Of a stretch of 64,000 nt of DNA, positions 1-12,182 are shown piece by piece. Source of the stretch: Acanthopleura granulata (taxonomy: Eukaryota > Mollusca > Polyplacophora > Chitonida > Chitonidae); the NCBI GenBank assembly GCA_016165875.1, contig JABBOT010000007.1:5923245-5987244 (forward strand), in the 5' to 3' direction. Each line of letters opens with the position of its first letter. The stretch's first letter is position 1. The notes beneath the pieces are model-generated. The model was given only the letters and a program-made list of their open reading frames with translations. It ran no database searches and was not told the DNA's origin. A program made the position numbers and the translations under genes.

Positions 1-1840
1 ATGTTGACTGAAGAATATGAATGCGAGGAAATTAGCAGAGAAGCCGAGGCCCTTGTTTGTCAGAAATACAGGATAAAGGAGCTGCACACATATCAGAGAC
101 AGTGTCTGCAGGCAATTATACAGGGAAAAGATGTGTTTATGTGCCACAAGACAGGAGCAGGGAAATCATTATGCTTCCAGGCGCTGACAACGGTAACCTT
201 ATACCAACAACAACAACGACATCAACAAAACTCTAAAGATGCCCCTATTGTTATCGTTGTGCCTCCCCTGGTGAGCTTTATGAAGTCTCACGTGAAAGCT
301 CTAAACAAGAGAGGCACACTGGCAGCGCATAATGGGGAAGACTATGAATTTGAGGACATTGCAGATGGCAAATTCCATTATGTGTACAGGAATGCAGAAG
401 CATTTGTAGGAGAAACAAGATGGAGAAAGCTTCTGACTGAACCCATCTACAAGATGCATGTTATTTGCATTGCATTCGATAAGGTACATACAGCCACCAT
501 GTGGTAAGCTGTGTTTAGTTGACAGCCTGTTAAACAAATTCGATTTGAACTTATCATTTATCATTTGGTAGGCTGCATGTAACCTGAGTTATTTCACTAC
601 AAATCTGCACAATATGAAGGTGTTTGTGGAACCAAACCATTCTTCAAGTTCATTATATACAGATGACATGTCATGTACATGTATTTGTTTTGATTTTTAT
701 TTATACCGGTGAATCTCCTTTCAGGGATCACTTTGCAAGAGTGGGAGAGCTGAGAGCCCTGACCCCAGGCATTCTCTTTCTCACCCTGACAACTACAGCT
801 AGGCAAGCCACATTGTGCCAGTTGATGATGATGTCAATGAAATCTCCACTTCTTTTGGAAGATTCCCCTGACAGGGAAAATATTTGTTTATGTGTCAGCA
901 GGGTGTAATGAGAAGAACACTTGTCCTAAGTACGTGATTTGCTGCTGGAGTATAAAGCACTGTTCTGATCTGTTTTCCCAGTTTATGGAGACACTGGAAG
1001 AGGAGTCTTTTTATCCACGAGGATCCAAAACCACCTCACCTTACACTGTTCAACATGTACCACTCGAGTACACCTGATCATATAAAAGAAAAGATTATGA
1101 CAAGCCTTGGTGATGTAAATAGTACCCTGAGAGTGGTAATTGCTACAAATGCATTAGGAATGGGATTAGACTTGGGATGCAGTAATGTTATATTGTATGG
1201 CCCAGCTGGGGACTTAAGACTCCCATGTGCAGCTGATGGGGCTCGTCGGGCCAGTTGGAGCACATTCTCACTCCATGCTATTGTATCATGGGAAACACAT
1301 GACAAGCAGCACAGAAAAGCAAATGACATCATTTGTGAAAAATCAGGATACTTGTAGGCGAAAACTTGTACTTTCATTGTATGGTACTAGTACTGAAGAA
1401 ACTAGGAGCATTATTTCCCACAACTGTTGAGACATTTGTTCAAGAAGTTGTGTGGCACAGAGGAGTGTTCAACCTGGGCCTCTCCATTTGAGCTTATGAG
1501 AGATGTTGGTGCTGATGATGATGATTCAGATACTTAGCAGAGAAAGGTATCAATTTCTCAGAGAAAACATCTCAACATTCGATTACATGCATTACAAGCA
1601 GAGAACAATGGACTTGAGGAAGCTGATATAGATAATCTCATGTGCCATTCTTTGTCATTTTTCGTGGATGGGGGCATTACTGAGTTAACAAACATCTGTT
1701 CTTATCATCTCATTAAAGAGATTTTGAAAGTGTTTAGAGAAATCTTTCATGACATTTGTTTGTCAGATCTAGAGATCATTGACTGTGATATTGATGAACT
1801 AAGAGAGACTAGATGTTGTTTCTTGTGCTCAAGTGGCTAA
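1..1840 (+). pseudogene. RecQ-family DNA helicase, degenerate copy
   Basis: The first frame (1-503) carries helicase motif I (CHKTGAGKS, residues about 48-56), motif Ia (VPPLVSF) and a motif II position that reads FDKVHT instead of the DEVH/DEAH box. A clean intron (donor GTAAGC at 504, acceptor CAG ending at 724) restores the Trp codon and leads into WDHFARVGELR...LTTTA, the usual RecQ sequence after motif II with motif III. Further right, frames near 960 (SIKHCSDLF), 1055 (MYHSSTPDHIKEKI, IATNALGMGLDL = motifs IV-V) and 1227 (LMGLVGPVGAHSHS, a damaged motif VI, normally GRAGRDG) follow in order but in shifting frames, with in-frame stops near 897 and 1430 and a TAG near 1535. The last open piece (1640-1840) ends in a Cys-rich tail. 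Loss of the Walker B acidic pair and the frame breaks argue for a pseudogene. Such helicase copies are often multicopy in marine invertebrates; a transposon link is only inferred. Confidence 0.75.
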
Positions 1841-2042
1841 AATGTAGTTAATGAAAGTATCATACATATACATCAATGCTCTAAACTGTTCTTTGCAGCA
1901 GAATATTTGTCTCAAAAACAAATGAAATGAGCCCTAAATATTCACACATCTACAAATCTATTATCATGGTAGCATGGTCACAGTGGGATAGCCAAATTGT
2001 GTGATCTGGTTTATACATGTATTCTAAATGACCATAAATTTT

Positions 2043-2150
2043 GTCCATGACTTACTTGTGCATGTTTCCTGATTCTGAGAGTTCTATTGATTTTAGAAAG
2101 GTATTGAGGTTTGCTAGGTATATGGGGTGATGTCCCGTTTCTCTTAACTT
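2043..2150 (+). repeat. Interspersed repeat A, copy 1
   Basis: About 100 bp with the core TTCCTGATTCTGAGAGTTCT followed by a GTATTGAGGTTTG-type segment. The same order of words recurs near 13372 and 54436 on the same strand. No coding potential. Family not recognised. Confidence 0.5.
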
Positions 2151-2530
2151 TCCTTGTCCAGAGCCTAAATGTGATATGTTAAACCTAAAATATATATACT
2201 ATATTTTCTACTTTTCATTTGTATTTATTGTTTTTTTTATTATTTATTTTAATTTATACTTAATGTATTATTATAGTAAACCTTTTTGCAAGGCTAGGTC
2301 CCTGTAACATTCTTGCACACATGTGCACTGTTCAAACCAAATGTGGGATGGGAAAGGGGCCATCTCCCACTCACTTGGTTTGTTCTCTGTTCATGTGTGT
2401 AGGGGGTTTCAGCCAGCAGGGTGGGGGCAGGAAGTGGTCGGTAATGAGCCGTCTCCCACTACCCTACTTCTCCTGCTGGTTGGAAAAGTTGTGGGGACAG
2501 CACTATTGGTTATGTTGTTGCTTTTTTCTC

Positions 2531-2566
2531 GATAAATAAAGACATTATTATTATTATTATTATATA
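2531..2566 (+). repeat. A-rich stretch and (ATT)n tail
   Basis: A short simple repeat of ATT units follows an AATAAATAAAG stretch. The preceding 200 bp (2300-2530) have open frames in two registers but no recognisable protein. The arrangement looks like the 3' tail of a retroposed element, but no boundaries or target duplication were seen. Confidence 0.5.
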
Positions 2567-2569
2567 TGA

Positions 2570-5500
2570 CATTCTACTGGGAAATAGTAAGTTTCAGCAC
2601 CACAAGTAATATTTTTTGAAAGAGTTAACATTCTTGTCATAAAACTCAAGCGTGTTGATTTGTTACATGTACACTAGAAGAAAATTATTCATGCATGAGG
2701 CTAAGGCTTCGTTCAATAAAAATCAACCTTTTGATATATTAAGACTATGCATGCAACTAAGCAATACTGTGATGGTGGTAAGGCCTTTTTCCAGTTTGAG
2801 TAACTTTTAAGCTTCACTAAATTGTCTAGACCATCTAATATTCTACAGATAATGTATACCCATTTACATGCATGTGGTTTAGTTATTGTCGAAATAAGAC
2901 CAGTATTTATGCTAGCTAAAATTAAGTCAAAAGCTACACAAATACTTTGTGACCCTGTGAACTGATCAGTGGGTATTAGGTTTATTTTCTTCACTGATTT
3001 TTAACACCATACTCAGAAATGGCCAGTAGTCAGTTTCATTATGGTTAGAAAAAACCTGAAATTAACCACTCTACTCAACTACTGTCAGGCTTGTATTCCA
3101 AATAGTTGGAAGACAGGTGGTCTTCAGTGAATATAAAACCAATAACCATTGAAGCACCACTTATTGTCACAATGAGAGCAAGAAAATTCCCAACAGCCTG
3201 AACTGATCCTCCACATGGTGTGCTAGGAATTGCGAATTTAGCTCACAGAGCAGATGAACTGTGCCCTGCTGTTAAAAATAACTTTAAGATACATGTAGAA
3301 GCTGTTGGTGATGGAGTGGGGTAAAGGTGGAGTTAACCTGCTGCAGAGAGGGTTTCACTTAGCCACAATTTATTTCCACATGTATTTATAATTGTTCTGG
3401 TCAGTGCTCTACCAGATCAAGTGTCGGAAAAAATGAGGTACTGCATGACAACATGAAAGAGAAACAGCATGACCAACCGCTATTAAACACCTGTACAGTT
3501 GTACCAGGTTTTACTAGGTTTATGTATTTGATTGCTCTTGAACGACACAATGAAGAATTCTTTAACATTGGACAAAACCAAAGTGCCTGATGTAAATCAC
3601 CAACTGTTTGCAAGTTGCTGAAAAACTTTCCCACATTTGGTGCACTGAAATGCACACCATATGAATTGTGCAAGACAAATAAACAGGTTGGGAATATTAG
3701 ATAAACAGAGGACACTGACACAATATATTTGATCTTGAGAAGAAATTGTTTTACTTTGGTAACACTTGGATTACCACATATGAAAAAGAAACCTAGCTCA
3801 TCTGTACACATTATCAGTGCAATACTTTCACATTACAGATGCATTCTCACTCTCCCGATGTCATTTGTTCCGAGCCAATGCATAAATGTTAAACACACCA
3901 CAGACCAGAAATCCCTACATGTAAAAGGAAAGATCATCAGATTGATATAAAATGCATCCAAGGCATATTAAGCTTTTCCTATGGCATTGTCCTCTACTGT
4001 GTGTAGTGTGTGTTACACAAACAAGTATCAACAAAAAATGTTGCAGCATTACTGCAGCTTGACTAGATACTTGTAAATTCAGTCAAGACTGTTAATACAA
4101 ACATACATGTATAGTATAAAATATGTAAAAATCATAAAGGAATGGTATAAAACTGGCTCCAATCCTTTAAGCAAATTTTTGGTAAGAGCTACCCTGAACA
4201 TGTGTTTGACAAGTTTCCAGTATATGAAAACTATACCAGTCAATATGAAAAATATCACTTGTTCCTCTTTCCGTTTAGCCTTTTTTAACATGGCATGCAG
4301 ACCTAGCCCTCTACTTTTACCACAACAATGTCAGGGAAGACGAAGTGGAAAGCGTCCGGGAGCTCCTAAGAAGTCTTACTTTCCGCAGTCAAATCATGCT
4401 TTTGGGATGTCAAAACATGATTATTCACAGTGGATACCAGCTGTTCTAAACAAATTCTACAGTAAACCTTGAAATCCACATAATCTTTCCATTTCTTTGG
4501 CGTGGCCATCAAATCGCAAGATTGTCGTATACAGAGCTATAGGTGTCTGCACATGTCAGCTATCATTTACTGTTTATGACTTCCCTCCATCAGACAGTAG
4601 TCGTTTCCATTGGTCGGCCAGGATTATGTTAAATAGCTATGTCTACCTCACCGTATGACAGATGTGCAGGCTTTTCAGCCAAGGCTAAGCAGACTTACGG
4701 CTACGGTCCTCTGCATGAGGAGAGTATGTCAATTATTCCTTACTACCCTAATTCCTCAACATTTTCGCATATGAAAGAGCAACTTTCGGTGCAATTTATG
4801 CACATTTTTGATTTGATTTTGGAGACAAAACTACATTGGCCGCATTGGCCAGTTTCAGGGCTTCACAAAAACATAATTTTACTGATAAACACAGAATAAT
4901 ACTTTCAGAATATGCTTTAATAAACCCCCCACAAACATGTGTAAAGGCTGAAGAATTGCACTAACAAAGCCCCAAGAACAATGGACACATGACAGCCACT
5001 GAAAATCTCAGTCTGATATTACACAGCAAAACCCACCGGGCAGTTAAAAGCCACATGTAAGAAACAATGATTTTTTTTTTCTAGCTGAAAGATCAGTTTA
5101 TAGAACAAATCTAAGCTGTTTGTGATAAATAGTAAGCCTCCAAATGATCCTTACCAAAATCGATTATAAACACTAAGTCACTACAAAATACCCAAGAGTG
5201 AACTTTCTGTACATATTCAGGCTTATACACTTTATTTTCCCAAATAAATAAATGTAATTCTTAAAAAAGACTTACATATATTTACGCCACTGTTTTTAGA
5301 AGTATACAGCAACCTTCAGAAAGCGTTCCAATGCTCTACACTAAACTGTGTGTAATATATGTAGTGATTCACTAAAAGATATCTTTCATGATATAGCTAC
5401 ATGTATCACATCATCAGTGTAGTGAACTATTTTATTACAGTGCAATAGGGCATTTTATTACAGTGTAATATAACATTTTTTTTCTTATTTTGTTTTTGGG

Positions 5501-6300
5501 GTCTGGATGCAAAGGGGAGGAAGTCCTATGACAGCATTTCTGAGGCCGTCTAAATTGTCACCAATTTACCAAAATAGTTCCAGTTTTAGAGGGAACTCCC
5601 GCAGTATGTTATAGCATCTCTGAAATGTTTTCTTCTTGGGCAAGTAAGCCCCATAACAGCACTGTCACTGCATAGCACAACGTAACTACATGTAAGTGAT
5701 GAAATACAGCTCAAATCATTTCCAGACAATAGCATTTGAGTCTTGTTTGCAGACACTCATTTACTCCATGATATAATATGTTGAAATTTCCAGTGATTTG
5801 TTCAAGTGAACAATAAAAAGCATGTTTGCTGCAGGCAGTGCGACCCACTCTCTAAATTCAGGCTGACTCAAAATTTTGGCACAAACTATGAGGAATGTCT
5901 TGGATAAAAATAAAAAATCCAGGAATTTCCTTAAAAATTCTGGGAGGAGCATTTCATTCATTTGCCATTAAAATGTGACAAACTCAATTTGTCGAGCTAA
6001 CCTTTCAAAACAAATTATTAATGTTTTTAGGCCGATTGATCAATGTCGTCGCATTACACATGGTTCAATTTCCGTTACTCAGCTACACCAGTCATATGCA
6101 TGTTACTATGGCTCTAACAACAAATTGGGTCATTAAAACCTACTTGAATTTCATGTGTAATTTTTTTGTTTTGGACTGTAAAATACACAGATGTTGTATC
6201 CATTATTATACTTGTTCATATGGCCTGCCCTCATACATATCCCCAAATGATCCTTTTCAGTCTCAACAGGCTGAATATTTCTGACAGCTTCCCATCAACA
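2570..6300. other. Non-coding stretch, probable intron or intergenic DNA
   Basis: I see no recognisable exon on either strand. Short open frames (for example minus 3401-3811 and plus 4107-4472) have no known motif or consistent splice sites. If the kinesin-13 gene continues to the left, this is intron sequence of that gene. Tandem-like words occur near 5440-5480 (ATTTTATTACAGTG twice). Confidence 0.4.
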
Positions 6301-6310
6301 ATCTCTCCAT

Positions 6311-6661
6311 TTAAAACCACACACTTTTGTAACAGTTTGCTATTCCAAGTGGCAGGTTAATTGAGAAAACAAATTGACGTAATTTGTCCATGGGGAATTC
6401 TTTTAAGTTATCAAATGACACCGACAAATTTTCGAGCTCTTTCATCCATTTCCAACATTCTGGTCCTATTCTGGACTTGGGCAGTTCACCTGACTTTCCA
6501 GAAGCACATGCTTGTTTACTGTACTCTGAATTGAAACTTAATACATGGTCACTAAATTTTTTTATGAAACCAAGTTCTGATATGTTTCGGCTAGTTTGGA
6601 AAAAAATCATGTCGGTTTTTTCTCTGATACAGATTTGACCTAGGTATTCTGTCAGCTCAAA
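6311..6661 (-). pseudogene. Unrecognised open frame, possible gene remnant
   Basis: A minus-strand frame is open for about 116 codons, with amino-acid composition that looks coding (PECWKWMKELENL, DKLRQFVFSINLP). It ends in a stop, but the reading appears to continue one frame over (VLNGEIVDGKLSEIFSL) for another 25 codons. Another similar-looking frame lies at 5761-5961 on the same strand (FLIVCAKILSQPEFREWV). I do not recognise the family. A frameshifted remnant of an intronless gene or mobile element is one reading; chance is another. Confidence 0.2.
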
Positions 6662-7091
6662 TCAACAAGAAACACGTCTTGCTTTCACAGTTTAATGCTT
6701 CTAGAATGCTTGTTTCTAGATGCAGTATTATGGGAAAACCCAGTGCTGAAGTCGCCTCACACATATGTACAATTCTCTTAAGCATTCGACTCCAAGACAT
6801 GACCACATGAAACAATTATAAGCCTCAGTTTTAGGCACATCGTATACTTTGTGATCCACTTTGCAATACCTAATAATCAGACTCCTATTAAACCTAACAC
6901 GTTGTAGTTTTTTAATCACAACACATAGAACTATTATTGAGATATGACACTTTCAGTTGGCCTATTTGTACCCAAATTCATTTCTGAATCATCATTCCTG
7001 TTTCAGATAAAGGTTGTATCAAAAATCACAACACTTACATGTCCTTTAAACACACCACTGATTCCTCAAATAAACTGCTGCAAGTACTTGC

Positions 7092-8019
7092 CTCTTTGCC
7101 CTTGGTTTCACCTCGCTCAAACCATTCCACAGTCACAACATTCATCTCGGCGTTTACCCCACTGATCACGGCGCAGTGGACTCGCCCTGAAAAAAACAAA
7201 ACAAAAGATAAAATGAGAATACCAGAAGAAAAAGTGGGATTCAGAACAGATGTCTGACCGTCCTCCTCCATTTGCATGGTACAGTTACAAAGAAAGAAAC
7301 TTGAATAGGGGAGTTACGAGTTCGAACTCTTTTATCGCTAAAGGTAAGAAAAAATGTTAGGCAACCATATCTGATTACATTTACTATAACATGGGAGTCT
7401 AAGAGAAGTTTCACAAAAAATTACTTAGATTAGATGTACGATAGTATAAACTGAAGAGCTGGGCCATATTTCATGAAGCATTCTTAGGTGCTAAGTAGCA
7501 CCTAGCTAAATGCACTTCCTATCTCCACAACATACGTTATCATGGAAGTTAAGGGAATACTCAGCTAAGTGTGCTAATTCAAAATAAATAAAATAAATAA
7601 ATAAACTCTCTATGTTTCAATTAAAGACGAAAGTAATGTACATATGATACCGAGCGGCGACCTCCAATGCTTTATTTTGGCTTTACACTTGCCTTGTTGC
7701 GTACATGTACACTGTACGTCATTCATTCATTCAACTACGAACAATACCAATGACCATGCAATGTGATCAATGTCACATGTGCCTTGAAGTACTTCTGTTG
7801 GTGTGTCAGCTCATAGCAGGTCAAAGGAGCTTAAGTCCCAAAGTGAATCATAACAAAGTGATATGAGGGCAATAAACACAGACTTCAAACGGACACTGAG
7901 CTGAACCGATCGAGGCTCGCATTTTCGTCAAGGCAACACTGGCTGACATCACTCGGTCACTCACCGTCAGTGCGCTGAATGTCCACATTTACACCGACTT
8001 TGACTTCCCCCAGGTCCAT
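7092..8019 (-). CDS. KIF2: Kinesin-13 (KIF2 family), first two coding exons only
   Basis: Exon 1 is 7965-8019 (ATG at 8019, donor GTGAGT) and exon 2 is 7092-7186. Joined, they read MDLGEVKVGVNVDIQRTDG then RVHCAVISGVNAEMN, VVTVEWFERGETKGKE. This matches the start of KIF2A/KIF2C (IGIYVEIKRSDGRIH..VTVEWIENGDTKGKE), the N-terminal domain of these microtubule-depolymerising kinesins used in spindle and ciliary microtubule control. The second exon ends at GAG followed by GCAAGT, so the next intron would start with the minor GC donor. The neck and motor domain (AYGQTGSGKT etc.) were not found in the 7 kb to the left, so the remaining exons probably lie outside the window beyond a long intron that would enclose the RecQ pseudogene. 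The exact KIF2 paralogue cannot be decided from 50 residues. Confidence 0.8.
7466..7575 (+). repeat. Interspersed repeat B, copy 1
   Basis: The segment begins GGGCCATATTTCATGAAGCA and contains GTGCTAAGTAGCACCTAGC. A reverse-complement copy lies at 35468-35607, inside a CTH intron. Such ends resemble short non-autonomous elements in molluscan DNA; the family is not named here. Confidence 0.5.
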
Positions 8020-8150
8020 CGCGGATGCGGGTGTTTGTATAATCTGGGATATAAAGCGAATGTCTAGTCGTTTTCAAACGATTCTCCTGTGCGCCACTTC
8101 AGCATTTCCTGCAGGTTGCCTGGTCCGTTGAGAATTTCAAATGTCCGTAA

Positions 8151-8162
8151 TGCGCAGGCGCA
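8151..8162. promoter_or_regulatory. NRF1-like palindrome upstream of kinesin-13
   Basis: TGCGCAGGCGCA lies about 130 bp upstream of the kinesin-13 start codon, in a locally CpG-rich patch. It fits the NRF1 consensus of CpG promoters (TGCGCANGCGCA). Function is inferred from sequence and position only. Confidence 0.4.
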
Positions 8163-8219
8163 CGCGTATTGTTGATGAGCGCCCCCTCAGTAGCTAGGGA
8201 CGTGAGGCAAATAAACACA

Positions 8220-10380
8220 CGTGACACGATGTTCATAAGCCGGCATGTCAGGCTTTAACCTACATAAGCACCTGTGAAAAATTCAATTACTAGCAGGTGA
8301 CGTAATTCCTTTATGCCGGTTAAATTACATTCCGCTTGAAAACATTATTACCAAGAGTGTGATCCACTGTTCTACAAGCTTGAGTCACAAGTTAACACCA
8401 TAAGCAGCAGTGTAGTTCTGCACAAGTTATGCAACTGTGTAAAGGCCATATAATATATGGCGGACGTGCATAATATACTGGCTGCGCAACTTCAGCATAC
8501 TTTTATATACAATAGTGTAGTTGCAATGATGTACCCCTCGTTTCTTCGAGTGGCGCGAAAGCGAATTGTATTATCAGGTCAATGGTGTCGGAAGCAAGTT
8601 TAAAGGGGGGTGGAGGCAGAGGGGACTGTTCTAAAGCCAATATGGCGATTGTCCACGAATCCGACTGGGCCCCTGAATTTATGGGTTCTTTGAAACGTCT
8701 CAGTCGCGTTCTGGGCAATTTTAAGTTTTAGAAAAGCACTGACATTAGAAAACACATGCTGGCATATAGTTCAGACAAAAAATAAATTTATGTAAATTCA
8801 TTCGGTTTTATTTTACACTGTAATGAAGATATAGATAGGATAATATTGCCCTTTATGCACGCAGGATAACTCCGCATGCTATTTATGCAAACACGTCATC
8901 ACAAAAAGCCATACATGACAATACTTTATATCTAAAACGTATGCGTAAATGTGTTTATCGGCCTACTCTACCACAAAGCGTGCGCCTCGAAGTCGGGATA
9001 TCCTGGACCAATCCCGGTCACAGACCTTAAAAATAGTACTTGTTGCTCCCTTGCTTGCCGCTCAGGGTTGAGAGACTGGCGACCGCTTGGCCACTGGAGT
9101 ACTTCCTCCCTGCTATCGCCTTGATCTCCAAAACCACACATCCTTTACACGTAGCACTGGTACAATAGCATGAAGGTTTAGAATATGAAGATTTATAAAG
9201 GGCCTGGTATTCCATAGTGGAACCGCTGGACCTTACGGTAGACCTAAATTATCGTATCAAGACGGGTGGGTGTTATTAAATTCTGTTTGATGTGGTCATA
9301 TCCTGGTTTTATATAGTTATTGTTCCTAATTCTACGTATGAGAAGATATGATTATTTCACCCAGCTTCAACACTGTTCAGCTTTGCACAAAGGTGTGTAT
9401 GAGGATACAAGCATTCTGGAAGTAGTGTGAACATGTTTCCGATTGATTTGAGCTGTCAGTGTAGCTGGATCAGTATATATCTACACCACAACAAAAAAGG
9501 CATAATTTTCTTGAAAATGGACTCAATGTACCAAAACTTAGTGACTTACCTTGGTGTGTTGGTATCAACAGTATTAAGCAGACACAGAAGTGAAATATAT
9601 TTCTGGACAGCATAAAGCTCGAAAGAAAAATTCAAAGGTTCCTTATCATTCCATTGCATTAGTTTTAAGGTGTGAGCAAACTATATTAAACATAAAGTTT
9701 AAACAGTATTTTTTACATGGATTAAAATTACGCGATTATATTATCCAGTTAAAGGTTAGCATTATAGTCATCTAAAAACAAAGATGTTATAGTTTATGGC
9801 TGCCTCAGAATATGGCGTTAGCACTATACAATATAGACACCGTAGAGTTGCCGACTGCATTCCAATGCCCGCCTCAAAGATAAAAGAAAACACCTTGGCT
9901 GTGAAGGCTTAGTAAACCCATTGATCAATTCAGTGTCAAATGTAATATTTAATACACCAGCTAAAACACCAAGAATCCCACAAACAATTGTTAAAAATTT
10001 GTAAATTTATTTAATACCTTTGAGTATGTACACACAAGGTATGTCTAAAACAAAAGAAAACACTAGACCAAATGTATACATGCACCGATAAAGAATCCTA
10101 TACAAAGTTCCACAAACGTCATTTTTTATTTTCGTGATGTATGATTACAGAGATATCACAGTTCAAAGTGAGGAAAAACGCCCACGAAGGGAAACTCGAG
10201 AAGGCACCCTTTTCCTCTGGTTCCTGACTCACTGGGCCTAATGGCAGCACAAATTCTGTGCAGGCCGAACGTGACGTTGATTCTTCTAACTAGCACATAA
10301 GAACGCTATATCACATGACTTACTGAGTCTCGCGACTTTAAGAACGTCATTCCTCGTGATGGACAATAATCAGTCCAAAT
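8220..10380. other. Intergenic stretch, nothing recognised
   Basis: Both strands carry only short open frames without motifs. No repeat family that recurs elsewhere in the window was noticed here. Confidence 0.4.
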
Positions 10381-10386
10381 GTTTAT

Positions 10387-10609
10387 GTGTTCCAGAACAT
10401 GATTATGACGTCAGTGGTGCCGATAGGAAGTAAACAGGCAACTCTAAAAATAGCCAAACGTACCGTTTATCTATCTGCACGAAGATGTCAAGTTTATCAG
10501 TTTGCAGTGTCTTTTGGTGCAAGCAACTTGCGTGAATGTGGAATTTTCAGTGGTAAGCTCTGCTGGAAGTAGGAGTGTTTTTCTGCGTCTGGGATCAGCA
10601 TATTCCCAG
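10387..10609 (+). other. Possible 5' exon of an unidentified gene
   Basis: This piece ends in CCCAG followed by GTAAGT, a strong donor at 10610. No convincing start codon is in frame with the signal-peptide-like frame of the next candidate exon (11299-11400), so it could be 5' UTR. The evidence is splice-site consensus and spacing only. Confidence 0.2.
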
Positions 10610-11030
10610 GTAAGTTTTATCTGTCCTGTTTCCTTTGGTTTGCCACTGTAAAAGTATAATATAATTATTATGGTAGAAGAATCCATTTTGTAGTAAGTAT
10701 TTTGGATGCACACTGATAACAGGACCTACTACTTTTCCCTCTTGACTATTCTTCTTCTAAGTGACGCATAAAGAGCTTTAAATCTGCGATTACATTACAT
10801 TTTGAAACCTAGACCGAAGGGCATTCCATCAAGGTCCATTTAGTTCTCAATGAACAACAGTAAGCTAGACATGTTTTGCGTCAGTACAGAGATGTTATCG
10901 TAAATGTTACCACCGTTTGTGTTCAATGTTAGCTCTTATGATAAATGTAAACTTCTTCCAGCAAATAGGCCGACACGGAACTGTACAGACTATACGATGG
11001 ATGTTTCTGTCATACACGAGATACATAATT

Positions 11031-11254
11031 CATGGCGAATGTAGTGCAGCGAAATGGCCCATCTGCCTCTCACTTGTGAGTTCAAGTCCAGCTCACGATG
11101 GCTTCCCCACCGGTCGTACGTTGGAAGGTCTGCCAGCAACCTGCACATAGTCGTGGGTTTCCCTGGCTTTGACCGGTTTCCTCCCACCATAATGCTGACC
11201 GCTGTCGTATAAGTGAAATATCCGTGAGTAAAACATCATTCAAATAAATAAATC
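11031..11254 (+). repeat. tRNA-derived SINE, near full length
   Basis: The head has an A-box-like TGGCGAATGTAGTGC and a B-box-like GAGTTCAAGTCC. The body contains the shared words GTCTGCCAGCAACCTGC, GTGGGTTTCCC, TTTCCTCCCACCATAATGCT and GTATAAGTGAAATAT, and it ends in an AAATAAATAAAT tail. It matches the other copies in this window in that order. Confidence 0.8.
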
Positions 11255-11298
11255 ATGATGGATGTTGGAATGCCACTCGATCAAATTCATTGTTTCAG

Positions 11299-11400
11299 AA
11301 ATTACAAATCAAGAAAACTGTTCGTTGTCCTGAGCCTGGTTCTATGGCTGTACGATACGGCGATGTGTTTGGGCGTTTTTCTGACGTCACCACTTCCCAG
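11299..11400 (+). CDS. Candidate exon encoding a signal peptide
   Basis: The exon is flanked by an acceptor (TTGTTTCAG ending at 11298) and a perfect donor (CAG then GTAAGTGTG at 11401). In one frame its 102 bases read SRKLFVVLSLVLWLYDTAMC followed by LGVFLTSPLPR: a basic start, a hydrophobic core and a plausible cleavage site after MCLG, like a secreted precursor. A start codon was not found in this exon; the preceding candidate exon (to 10609) joins in a compatible phase but lacks an ATG. A following exon may start at 12136 or lie in the 12180-12560 open frame, but phases do not fit cleanly. The 102-base length keeps frame. No family is recognised. Confidence 0.25.
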
Positions 11401-12182
11401 GTAAGTGTGAATGTACCCCCTCCCCAAATACCTCTCCCCCAACCCACCCCACCTACAGTCACATTAGTCTTTCTCCAGCTTAGGACAAACGTTATCATTC
11501 TTGATCTAATATATAATGAATTTAGATCAGATCAAGTAAGAACACAAATTTGATCCGTTATTATGCATGTAATGTCACCCCTGTTGATGGTGAACATCTG
11601 GTGAGCACCCAGCTCGAAACATCTCTGAAGTTTCAAGTTCGAAACTCACGTATGTGGAGGGAAGTTTTCTTTCCATCATTTAAAGGTAAAGCGTAAGCAA
11701 GCTACCTTAAGTGTATTTTCCAACTCTGGAAATTACATGGTTTTTGCTGAGCAGACAATAAACATGGCAGTAATGAACAATGCAAAAAGACTGTTACCAT
11801 TTGCTCTCTCGTTTACCAGAGTTACCAGTTCTCAGTAGCGATCAGAACCCTATGATGCTATCCACGCCAACATGCAGCATTCATATTTTCAGTTGTAAAG
11901 CGTTTTTCAAACTTCAGATTTTCATAAAAGGATTATGCTTTCCATTCCTGAATTCACAATATGACTAAATTCTGTGGAAATGTGGAAACATGTGGAAATT
12001 TTCTTTCATGCTTTTGTTATTGAACGTGTGGGAGATAAAACAGATACATAAAGAGATGATTATTCTAACGTAACTCTCATTATCATCTTGACTTATTATT
12101 GTTTGTTTCTACGACAAAACAACCAGATTAAGAGCAGTGACATCAGACACACCTGCTTTAACACCTCGACGATAATCGGGAA

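Noticed and set aside
2321..2539. Two overlapping plus-strand frames of about 70 aa
   Set aside because: They overlap in two registers within what looks like a retroposed element with an ATT tail.
7300..7345. Isolated B-box-like GAGTTCGAACTC
   Set aside because: No A-box or tRNA fold around it; it may be a SINE scrap but cannot be supported.
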